Notes under the pieces: model-generated | What the model was told of the DNA's origin: nothing | The model's database searches: none | The model's input: only the letters and a program-made list of their open reading frames with translations | Source: Candidatus Scalindua sp. | Lineage (GTDB): Bacteria; Planctomycetota; Brocadiia; Brocadiales; Scalinduaceae | NCBI GenBank assembly: GCA_021776915.1 | Contig: JAIQZU010000028.1 | Span: forward strand, 1 to 52,024 | DNA: 52,024 bases | Direction of reading: 5' to 3' | Shown: in pieces, positions 1-6,962 of the stretch | Layout of the letters: each line of letters opens with the position of its first letter | Numbering within the stretch: the first letter of the stretch is position 1 | Translations under genes and position numbers: made by a program

Positions 1-324
1 GTGAGTAATTTTATTCCTCAGCAATCTGGCCTCCATCCAGAAGTCTAAACTATCAATTAATCCTAACTTTTGGACTACCAGAAGCTGATCCCTTAAGGTG
101 TCACTGCTTTTCGAAAACAAATATATTTCTAAACCTTTAAAAAAGTTAAGAATAAACTCAACACTTTTTCCAAATCTGAACGACAGGGAATCGTAATATT
201 CAAGTTCTTCAGGACTATAGATTCTTTCAGCATCATAAGTAATAAATTTATCTGTGGACGACCTTAGCAAACCAACAGCCTTTTTCAGGTCTTCAAATTC
301 CCGTAATATCAAGTCTTTCTGCAT
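1..324 (-). CDS. HEPN-domain toxin, 3' end cut off by the window
   Basis: I translated this gene directly; it reads in frame from the ATG at 324 to the window edge (108 codons, no stop). The protein is helical and charged, and residues 103-108 read RNKITH, an R-x4-H motif as in the active site of HEPN ribonucleases. It overlaps the end of the upstream MNT nucleotidyltransferase gene by 32 bases, the usual arrangement of MNT/HEPN toxin-antitoxin pairs, where MNT adenylylates and silences the HEPN RNase. The C-terminus is missing, so the domain cannot be judged complete. Family assignment rests on the motif, the neighbour and the size. Confidence 0.72.
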   Translation of the reverse strand, partial: MQKDLILREFEDLKKAVGLLRSSTDKFITYDAERIYSPEELEYYDSLSFRFGKSVEFILNFFKGLEIYLFSKSSDTLRDQLLVVQKLGLIDSLDFWMEARLLRNKITH

Positions 325-586
325 TTTTGATTATTTCTTCACAAAAAGGATGGTTATCGTAAACTACAACATCAATTTTTTGTTCACACATCAAAAAGAA
401 TTTAGTCTGAATATGTAAAGAAAGTTTCAAAGAGTTAATCTTTTTCTTCTCTCTTGGCAACAACAATATATCGATATCTCCGCCTTTTTTTGTATCATCA
501 AGCCTTGAGCCAAAAATATAGACTGTACCATCAAAATCTCTTAAAGCATTTCTCAAGGCTCTTCTTTCGTATTTATCCAGTCGCAT
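293..586 (-). CDS. MNT-type minimal nucleotidyltransferase (antitoxin of a HEPN pair)
   Basis: This 97-residue protein carries the nucleotidyltransferase signature GS-R followed by D-I-D (residues about 26-40: FGSRLDD then GGDIDILL), with a third acidic strand at KIDVVVYD. Size and motif match minimal nucleotidyltransferases of the DNA polymerase beta superfamily. In known MNT/HEPN modules this protein transfers AMP to a tyrosine of the HEPN toxin. Its last 32 bases overlap the HEPN start, so translation is probably coupled. It sits 105 bases downstream of an epimerase gene on the same strand and is likely a separate module. Confidence 0.85.
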   Translation of the reverse strand: MRLDKYERRALRNALRDFDGTVYIFGSRLDDTKKGGDIDILLLPREKKKINSLKLSLHIQTKFFLMCEQKIDVVVYDNHPFCEEIIKNAERLDITGI

Positions 587-690
587 TGTTTACCTTTACG
601 CAACCTCAAGATTGCGTCTATCCGACCGAATGTGCCCTTCGGTATGGGTCGAACTCAAATCGCTTAATTTGGGCTTTTATGGAATTCCCT

Positions 691-1710
691 TTATCCGTAG
701 TACTCCCGATACCACTCCACAAATTTCTTGATTCCTTCTTCAATTGGTGTGGCAGGCTTAAAGCCTATATCCTTAGCCAGATCATCCACGTCTGCATATG
801 TCTCGGGCACATCACCTGGTTGCATTGGCAAGAGATTTTTCTTTGCTTCTTTCCCTAAACAATCCTCTAATACCCCGATAAACTTCATAAGCTCAACAGG
901 ATTGTTGTTTCCAATATTGTATATCCTGTACGGCGCATAACTTGATGCAGAGTCCGGATCGTCACCACTCCAACCTGGATCTGGTGCAGGAACTTTATCC
1001 ATCAACCTGACCACGCCTTCTACTACATCATCTATATATGTAAAATCTCTTTTCATCCTGCCATGATTAAAGACGTCTATTGGTTTGTTTTCCAGTATTG
1101 CCCTGGTAAACAGAAACAGAGCCATGTCCGGCCGTCCCAGCGGTCCGTAGACAGTGAAAAACCTGAGTCCAGTACACGGCAAATTGTATAAACTTGAATA
1201 GGTGTGCGCCATAAGTTCATTTGACTTTTTTGTGGCGGCATAGAGTGAAACCGGGTGGTCTACATTATGATGCACCGAGAACGGCATCTTTGTGTTCGCT
1301 CCGTAAACAGAGCTTGAAGAAGCGAATATAAGATGCTTAACATCGTTGTGCCTGCAACACTCGAGTATATTCAGGAATCCTGCAATATTGCAATTTATAT
1401 AAGCATGAGGATTTGTCAGTGAATACCTGACGCCGGCTTGTGCTGCCAGATTTATAACATAATCAAACTTGTTCTCAGAAAAAAGATTTTCAACTCCTTC
1501 ACGGTCTACCAAATCCAATTTATAGAAAGTAAACTTTGAGTTTTCTTCAAGTTCATGCAGCCTCGTTTTCTTCAGGCTAACATCATAATAATCGTTAAGG
1601 TTATCAATCCCAATTACACTTTTCCCCTGTGCAAGTAAACGTCTGGATAGATGAAAACCTATGAAGCCAGCAGCCCCTGTTATTAAATATGTCGTTTGCT
1701 TCGCTCTCAT
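691..1710 (-). CDS. UDP-glucuronate 4-epimerase-like NAD-dependent sugar epimerase
   Basis: This 339-residue short-chain dehydrogenase/reductase has the NAD-binding GAAGFIG motif at residues 12-18, the SSSSVYG strand and the catalytic YAATK (Y-x3-K). The segments [26 protein letters not shown] and [12 protein letters not shown] are typical of the UDP-glucuronate/UDP-galacturonate epimerase group (LspL, Cap1J, WbpV-like). It would interconvert UDP-GlcA and UDP-GalA in the cytoplasm for polysaccharide synthesis, matching the exopolysaccharide locus that starts about 2 kb away. No clear Shine-Dalgarno precedes the ATG at 1710. Substrate is inferred from similarity. Confidence 0.88.
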   Translation of the reverse strand: MRAKQTTYLITGAAGFIGFHLSRRLLAQGKSVIGIDNLNDYYDVSLKKTRLHELEENSKFTFYKLDLVDREGVENLFSENKFDYVINLAAQAGVRYSLTNPHAYINCNIAGFLNILECCRHNDVKHLIFASSSSVYGANTKMPFSVHHNVDHPVSLYAATKKSNELMAHTYSSLYNLPCTGLRFFTVYGPLGRPDMALFLFTRAILENKPIDVFNHGRMKRDFTYIDDVVEGVVRLMDKVPAPDPGWSGDDPDSASSYAPYRIYNIGNNNPVELMKFIGVLEDCLGKEAKKNLLPMQPGDVPETYADVDDLAKDIGFKPATPIEEGIKKFVEWYREYYG

Positions 1711-1909
1711 TTGTCACTAGTCCGCCTTAGGCTGGTCGTCATTAGTCATTTGTCCCTGGTTATTGGTCAAAAGGAAAAAATGGTCAAGCCGTTAAATTGT
1801 TTAAACCTTTAATTGCAGATTTGTCTATTTGTCTACGCGTACCATTGGCCATGAAATTCTGCTTTTTGGCGCTGAGAGAGTTAAGATGTAACAAAAGAGA
1901 CATGTTTCT

Positions 1910-2149
1910 TCACCTATCTATAAAACTCCTTACATTTTCATATATTTCTCTTGCAGTATCATAGCGTCTCTTTGCCTCATCTTTGTCGGGCTTACCATCA
2001 GGCAATAACCCAAGATCACTTGGGTACCTCGAATCGATGTAGAGTTTATTCAACAGGCTGAGTAAGTCGTCATCAATGCTTTCACTATAGACATACGAAA
2101 TTGTATTCTTAAGGGCAATCAAATCATGTGTTTTTATTGAGATTAATTC
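1910..2149 (-). pseudogene. 3' half of a HEPN toxin gene split by hicBA
   Basis: Residues read from position 2149 to the stop at 1910 run ELISIKTHDLIALKN to DSRYPSDLGLLPDGKP and an IYENVRSF end. This is the C-terminal half of a PF05168-type HEPN protein; KTHDL and RYPSDLG are family landmarks. It has no start of its own in a plausible place; the open frame runs upstream into the end of hicA. Joined to the 5' fragment at 2835-2987 it restores one 130-residue HEPN protein in frame. An ATG at 2198-2200 could let a shortened product be made. Confidence 0.8.
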
Positions 2150-2156
2150 ACTTGGA

Positions 2157-2378
2157 TCACTTATTCTCAAATATATCTGCAGGTAATCCAAATTTTTCAA
2201 TTAAATCATTAAGGGCATAAGATAGAATTGTAGTTTTCTTTCCATGGGACTTAACAGGATATGATTTCTTTGTTTCGAGATCATAGAATTTTGGATGTCT
2301 TCCTTTGCCAGTAATAAATATTATGCCATATTTCTTTAACACCTTGATTACTTTTCGTAATTCTAGATTTTCAGGCAT
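2157..2378 (-). CDS. hicA: HicA-like mRNA interferase toxin
   Basis: This 73-residue protein has the HicA/YcfA double-stranded-RNA-binding fold signature: a short helix (KVIKVLKKYG), a beta strand (GIIFITGKGRHPKFY), a conserved SHGKK segment carrying the expected catalytic histidine, and a final helix ending in a FGLP turn. HicA toxins cleave mRNA and are neutralised by HicB. The ATG overlaps the last 8 bases of hicB, indicating translational coupling. The order here is antitoxin first, toxin second, the reverse of E. coli hicAB. Confidence 0.82.
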   Translation of the reverse strand: MPENLELRKVIKVLKKYGIIFITGKGRHPKFYDLETKKSYPVKSHGKKTTILSYALNDLIEKFGLPADIFENK

Positions 2379-2751
2379 ATGTTACTTCAGCAGTTAATTG
2401 TTCAAGCCCCTTTGGAGACTCCATTAATATTGATTTTGACAACGATCTTTTAAAGTTCTTATGTAGTTGTTTGGTTTCCTGCTCATTAAACATTCTCCAG
2501 TACTTATTATGTGCAGGATCATATATGTTTTCTATGTTAGAGTTTTCTATTGCCGTCAGGATGTACTCTTTAGTTGACTCTGCTAGTGACTTTAATGCAT
2601 CCTTTTCGTTTTGCCCATGTGAGGATACTGTAAAATCTAAACAACGAGCAACAAATACACCATCTTCCCTGGTCAATAAAACATGTAGATACGGGCTTAC
2701 CCATAATTCCCCAATCTTTATTTTAATTCTCAAAGCCTTTAATGTTTTCAT
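2371..2751 (-). CDS. hicB: HicB-like antitoxin
   Basis: The protein begins with an amphipathic strand pair (SPYLHVLLTREDGVFVARCLD) followed by GQNEKDALKSLAESTKEYI, the partial RNase-H fold of HicB antitoxins; the C-terminal half is lysine-rich. I prefer the ATG at 2751 because GGAGAG lies 4 bases upstream; an in-frame ATG at 2763 has no Shine-Dalgarno. It overlaps hicA by 8 bases. Its 5' end lies just after the broken HEPN reading frame, which reads on into foreign sequence and stops at 2748. HicB would bind HicA and repress the pair. Confidence 0.75.
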   Translation of the reverse strand: MKTLKALRIKIKIGELWVSPYLHVLLTREDGVFVARCLDFTVSSHGQNEKDALKSLAESTKEYILTAIENSNIENIYDPAHNKYWRMFNEQETKQLHKNFKRSLSKSILMESPKGLEQLTAEVTYA

Positions 2752-2834
2752 CGTTCTCTCCATAAAATCAAAATATTGTACATTTCTTTTTTGAACTCTC
2801 TTAAAGCATTACCTACTACTATTCCATAAACGCT

Positions 2835-2987
2835 ATGCTCCTCTATTATAGCCTTAAAGGTCTTCTCAATGCACTGCTGAGAATGAAAGGCCACGACATG
2901 TGACAGTTGATCATTACTCAATATTTCCTCTATAGTATCCAAATCACTTTTAGCTGACTTCAGCCATTCAGCCGTAATGTGTTTCAT
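2835..2987 (-). pseudogene. 5' half of a HEPN toxin gene split by hicBA
   Basis: The first 51 codons from the ATG at 2987 encode AEWLKSAKSDLDTIEEIL, then FHSQQCIEKTFKAIIEEH, the N-terminal two helices of a PF05168 HEPN protein. After position 2835 the family match stops and the frame runs 87 bases through unrelated sequence to a TGA at 2748. The gene overlaps the upstream MNT gene by ATGA. The missing C-terminal half is found 685 bases further on, behind hicBA. Confidence 0.8.
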
Positions 2988-3316
2988 AAAAGTTCCCTTC
3001 CCTCACTGAGGATTTTGCGGGAGAACAGACTGTCCAATTCAACAAACATCTCAAATTCAGATTTTGTGTATACCAGCAGATCTATTGGAATATCTTTTTC
3101 TATAGGTCTTATTGCTCTGCTTACTTCCAAATAGTTTTCAGATTTTTGTTTAAACTCTTTGGGGTATTTCTCTTTATCAATTACAACCAAAAGATCAATA
3201 TCACTATTTTTGCATGGGTTTCCATAGGCATATGAACCAAACAGTATGATCTTCAGAATTCTTTCAACTTTTGTTAACCTGTTAACAATCTCTTTCTCTA
3301 TTTCTTCTATTAACAT
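2984..3316 (-). CDS. MNT-type nucleotidyltransferase, antitoxin of the split HEPN pair
   Basis: This 110-residue protein has the nucleotidyltransferase signature GSYAYGNPCKNSDIDLLV (residues about 27-44) and a third acidic strand at IPIDLLVY. It is a second, sequence-distinct MNT/HEPN antitoxin in the window. Its stop codon overlaps the HEPN start as ATGA, so the pair was translationally coupled before the HEPN gene was interrupted. If the HEPN toxin is dead, this antitoxin may now be relieved of selection; its reading frame is still intact. Confidence 0.87.
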   Translation of the reverse strand: MLIEEIEKEIVNRLTKVERILKIILFGSYAYGNPCKNSDIDLLVVIDKEKYPKEFKQKSENYLEVSRAIRPIEKDIPIDLLVYTKSEFEMFVELDSLFSRKILSEGRELL

Positions 3317-3591
3317 CTTAGTTACCTACAAACATACGTTCACTTCCTCTAATTGTGTTTTTTACGTTTCACTGTCATGTAACCCGACAAGCGGGTTGTC
3401 ATTCTACATTTTGCTGCACTATCAGAAAGCTTCCGCAGTCATGTGGCTTCACCGTCAGTTTGCCCACCAGGGTGGACTGTCATTTCGCTTAGCTGTCCCC
3501 AGTGAAATAGGCTCACCGATGGAACATGCTGATTCCACAGGGCTAGTCACATTTCACGGGGCAGGCATTATTTGACGATGGCAACAGTAAT

Positions 3592-4176
3592 TCAATAATA
3601 GTATTCCACTAAATTCAGTGTCTCAATGTTATTTATGTCCTTATCATACACAGCGTCAGCAGGAAGTTTATCTGTAAGCAGTAACAAGCATGGATGATTT
3701 TGCTTGAGTAGATCGAGTTGCTGAAAATTATAACCTAATATTCTCTCGTCTGTTATTCTTGAATCCTCAAGAAAAAACCCCAGGAAATTCCAACTCATCT
3801 TCGATACTACCGTATACGCAATCTCTGATAGCTCACCTGCGCCATAAATGGCAATACTGGTTTCTGTGCCATTAGTAGTCTCTACAATCCTGGTTTCTAT
3901 GTCATTTCTAATCTCTTTATAAAAATGAATATTTCGACTAAAGAACTTATAGGCCAACTGTGTCTTCTCTCTCAATCCTTCAGGCGTAACATAGTACTTA
4001 ATACGCCTTGGATTAGCGCCTACCATCCTGACAAAACCCTTCCGGATCAGGCGTTTCAGAGCAAAATTCACCGATGCCACATTAAGCTCCATTTGAGAAG
4101 AAAGATTTCTTTGTGAAACGGATGCATTATTCTCTATGGTCTTAAGTATATGAAAGTCGGTTTGTTCTTTTGTCAT
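3592..4176 (-). CDS. EPS-associated MarR-type regulator with a C-terminal nucleotide-binding-like domain
   Basis: Residues 1-75 form a winged helix (NNASVSQRNLSSQ, VNFALKRLIRKGFV, YYVTPEGLREK) typical of the MarR-family regulators found beside exopolysaccharide loci (TIGR04176-like). Residues about 105-194 add a segment starting AIYGAGELSEIAY, which resembles the glycine-rich first turn of a Rossmann/CoA-binding domain as in sugar-nucleotide or Rex-like sensors. The usual EPS MarR protein is shorter, so the fusion suggests sensing of a nucleotide or nucleotide-sugar. It lies at the distal end of the EPS locus on the same strand. Ligand unknown. Confidence 0.75.
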   Translation of the reverse strand: MTKEQTDFHILKTIENNASVSQRNLSSQMELNVASVNFALKRLIRKGFVRMVGANPRRIKYYVTPEGLREKTQLAYKFFSRNIHFYKEIRNDIETRIVETTNGTETSIAIYGAGELSEIAYTVVSKMSWNFLGFFLEDSRITDERILGYNFQQLDLLKQNHPCLLLLTDKLPADAVYDKDINNIETLNLVEYYY

Positions 4177-4517
4177 GGGTTATAAAGACAGCTCCGCCAT
4201 GTCAGTTACATCCTTCAGTTGAAAACTGTAACCCGGGAGCTATTTGTTACTAAAGATTATTCTGGATTCGTCATTTGACATTTATGATTTAGAAATATCG
4301 AATAACGAACTTCGAATATAGAATTAAGATTGGTAAACTATTGTAATTGGTTTCCTGAATTCTACGAACAACATCGATCTTAAAATACTCTAAAAATATT
4401 TCTGAAAGGTACTTACGGAAGGATTACTTGTACTTTTAAACGTTTATAATCATAAACGCTCAGTATGATTTGTCAAGAAGTAAATACACCAGAAAAACAA
4501 GAAATTATCGACATAAA
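4177..4517. other. Intergenic stretch without a gene
   Basis: This 341-base AT-rich gap lies between the regulator and the glycosidase-like gene. It holds no credible reading frame. A run near 4296-4325 with TCGAATA/TTCGAATA repeats looks like decayed intergenic repeat. No terminator with a T-run is evident. Confidence 0.5.
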
Positions 4518-6560
4518 CTAATCTATCATATAGACATGAACCTCGTAAGGTTTGAAGTGATCCTTAATTCTCCCATTATTAATTTCTATATTTCTGCCTT
4601 CAAATAAAACAGTTGCATTATTTCCCTGTAATTGTTCGCTGTGAAAGACAGCATCAACCGGTCTTTTTATTACATTAACGGCAATAATAAATCTAACTGT
4701 TCTTCCATCAACAGCATCAGCAGTGGCTGCCCACTTGCCGCTTTCCATATCTTTTCGGGCAACATTGAACAGCCTGGTTTTATTCAGCAATTCACAGTTT
4801 GCTTCCTTTAATAAGTAATGTATTGCGGGTTCCCCATTGGCGTCAACAGCGTAATGCTGTGTATTTAGTGAAGGACTTGAATTTCCCACATCTCCTTCGT
4901 GTGAATCCCGATGGGTTGTAAATTGTTTTTCCGGATCGGCGCCTTTTGCCCCCCGGCTTACGTTTGCCGATACATTCGCTGTCAGATTCAGCACAAGATT
5001 GTTATTTGAATCTGGCGTTGTCAGCACAGGAGAAAGTATGTCTAATTCAGAAGCAATCTTCTTCACATCATTCCAGTGTTCCGGAAAATTTTTTATCTCG
5101 TATCCCCCCCCCCTATAAGTGTAATAAAGTATTCCTTTGGCGCCATGAACTATCGCAAGATATGTAAGACACCTTTCTTCTTCAAAGGTAGGATTTCCTG
5201 CATTCTTAAGTATCGGTGACTCGCTGAAATAACTCCAGCCAAAAGCCTGTATTATTGCCCATACCTGCTTCCCCCTGTTACTCATGCTCCCGGAGGATTC
5301 GTCTATGGAATCACTTAGCCATGTCATCGGCCTTCTCGGAATCGGATAGGTATCGACCATCAAGATATCCACAGCATCACCATAATCACCTGCCCTCTTT
5401 GATCTTACCAGCGCCAGACCGGTAAGTTGGTTTTTATCAAAACTACGGATGTAGTTGCCCCATTTCCATATATTTATCGGCGAGATACACCTGCCTTCCG
5501 GCTCGTCATCCAGATACCAGCAAAGGATGTTACTGGTATTTATCAACTCCTTAACACGAACATCCAATCCATTTTCTGTGCTCTTATCCGGTATTCCGAC
5601 TATACACTTCAACCCATTCTCTTTTGCAGAAAGGACATAATCTTTTGTTGAAGAGGCCAGCACACAGTTGAAACCTGCTTCCTTGAGTTCGCCAAAGACA
5701 TCTTCAGTAGCGCCATATATACCGATTGGGAATGGATCTGATTTAACACTAAAACTCCTTGTCTCCGAAGAGGTGATCATATTACTGTTTTTATATACTT
5801 TTATCCTCCAGTACCATTTCCCTGTACCCAGTTTGTCTTTTGTTTTAAATGAACTGCCCAGTGCATTTATGGCTGATATCACAATTTTATCCTTAAAATT
5901 ATCATTCCTCGAAAGTTCAATTTTCAGATCAAGTATTTTATCATCATCGGGTATTCTCCATACAAACTCCGGCAGTGATGTATTCAGGGCAGAATCGTCT
6001 TCAGGCAGAAGCAAATCCATGCCGTATTTTATTAATTCCATATCATCAAAATATATTCTGTGCGACATCCCTGGATTTACAAACTTAATATCCGTTTGTC
6101 TCACCTCTTTTGAATTCAGATACCAGCTCATCCTCATCCAGGCACCCCAGGAGAAGAGTTCGTCTAAATACATTTTCTTATCAAAGATCTGAATAGTTGG
6201 ATATTCAGCATCCTTCCAACCATCACGTTTAACCCAGAATGAAAAGAGGTAGTATTTGTGAGGTTCAATATTCTTCACAGTGCAATGCCAGGCGCCTTTA
6301 CCATTAATAAAGATAGATTTTTTACCACGGTGAACTGTCTCTGTTGATGTTGACAAACCATTCTTTTGCCCAGAATCTTCCATCTTCCAGAAATCCGGGA
6401 TCAGGTCATTATCATTATCCTCTTCAAATCCAGGATTAGGAATCAGGTTGGGGAAATATGCAGCCTTCAATTTTTCGTTCTCTTTGATTTCTCCATATAG
6501 GCATAGTGCCGCCGTATTAACTATAAAGATTATCAGACAAAAGTGTTTCAACAGTTTCAT
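4518..6560 (-). CDS. Secreted carbohydrate-binding / glycosidase-like protein
   Basis: From the ATG at 6560 (GGAAAGGA lies 10 bases upstream) the protein starts with a signal peptide (MKLLKHFCLIIFIVNTAALC). Next comes a CBM_4_9-like jelly roll beginning IPNPGFEEDNDNDLIPDFW, then a beta-rich FN3-like region. A TIM-barrel-like region follows, with the acidic motif WYLDDEPEG and later WAIIQAFGW and GAKGILYYTYRGGG, as in glycoside hydrolases. About 680 residues, presumably periplasmic or cell-surface. It lies in the EPS locus, so trimming or modifying exopolysaccharide is a reasonable inference. The region 4860-4980 looks like a low-similarity insertion inside the C-terminal part. No GH family can be assigned by eye. 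Confidence 0.65.
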   Translation of the reverse strand: MKLLKHFCLIIFIVNTAALCLYGEIKENEKLKAAYFPNLIPNPGFEEDNDNDLIPDFWKMEDSGQKNGLSTSTETVHRGKKSIFINGKGAWHCTVKNIEPHKYYLFSFWVKRDGWKDAEYPTIQIFDKKMYLDELFSWGAWMRMSWYLNSKEVRQTDIKFVNPGMSHRIYFDDMELIKYGMDLLLPEDDSALNTSLPEFVWRIPDDDKILDLKIELSRNDNFKDKIVISAINALGSSFKTKDKLGTGKWYWRIKVYKNSNMITSSETRSFSVKSDPFPIGIYGATEDVFGELKEAGFNCVLASSTKDYVLSAKENGLKCIVGIPDKSTENGLDVRVKELINTSNILCWYLDDEPEGRCISPINIWKWGNYIRSFDKNQLTGLALVRSKRAGDYGDAVDILMVDTYPIPRRPMTWLSDSIDESSGSMSNRGKQVWAIIQAFGWSYFSESPILKNAGNPTFEEERCLTYLAIVHGAKGILYYTYRGGGYEIKNFPEHWNDVKKIASELDILSPVLTTPDSNNNLVLNLTANVSANVSRGAKGADPEKQFTTHRDSHEGDVGNSSPSLNTQHYAVDANGEPAIHYLLKEANCELLNKTRLFNVARKDMESGKWAATADAVDGRTVRFIIAVNVIKRPVDAVFHSEQLQGNNATVLFEGRNIEINNGRIKDHFKPYEVHVYMID

Positions 6561-6962
6561 AATATAAACATCCTTTCCGGACAAGCGTGGCAGACATTGG
6601 TCAATAGTCATTTAACCCGTTGTCATTGGTCATTTCGCTGCGCTGTCATTCTATGGAGTGCATTGACAATGTCAATGCACTCTGCCACAGGTCGCGCCTG
6701 AGGCAGGCCCGCCTATGGCGTAACAGATTTATTAAGGCAAACATCGACACGGTCGATGTACTCCAAAACTTATTTTCCTGACAATTTTAAAATTTCTATA
6801 TATTTAATTATCACCTATTTTTGAGCGATTTCGTAGCCGCAACCTTGAGGTTGCGTAACTTACGTAAACCTATCAAGTGGTGAAAAACTCAGGCTACCCG
6901 CCTGTACCTATTCGGGCAGGAAGCCAGCGGCTACAACGGCATGTAATATAAAATCTCTCAAT
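6561..6962. repeat. Intergenic region packed with short palindromes
   Basis: This 402-base gap holds no gene but several inverted repeats. A 13-bp perfect stem with a 1-base loop lies at 6656-6682 (arm GAGTGCATTGACA). ACATCGAC-ACG-GTCGATGT lies at 6741-6759, and CGCAACCT-TG-AGGTTGCG at 6838-6855. The GGAGTGCAT and GTACTCC ends of the first two face each other, so 6656-6765 may be one larger palindromic unit. Related palindromes occur at 599-616 and 15421-15484. Confidence 0.7.

Noticed and set aside
3317-3591. Plus-strand open frame at 3246-3575
   Set aside because: It is made of intergenic repeat-like DNA (CATTTCGCT, CTGTC motifs, AACCCG-CGGGTT palindrome) and part of the MNT gene in antisense.
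5668-6192. 174-codon plus-strand frame opposite the glycosidase-like gene
   Set aside because: Antisense shadow of a well-supported secreted protein; serine-rich translation without family features.
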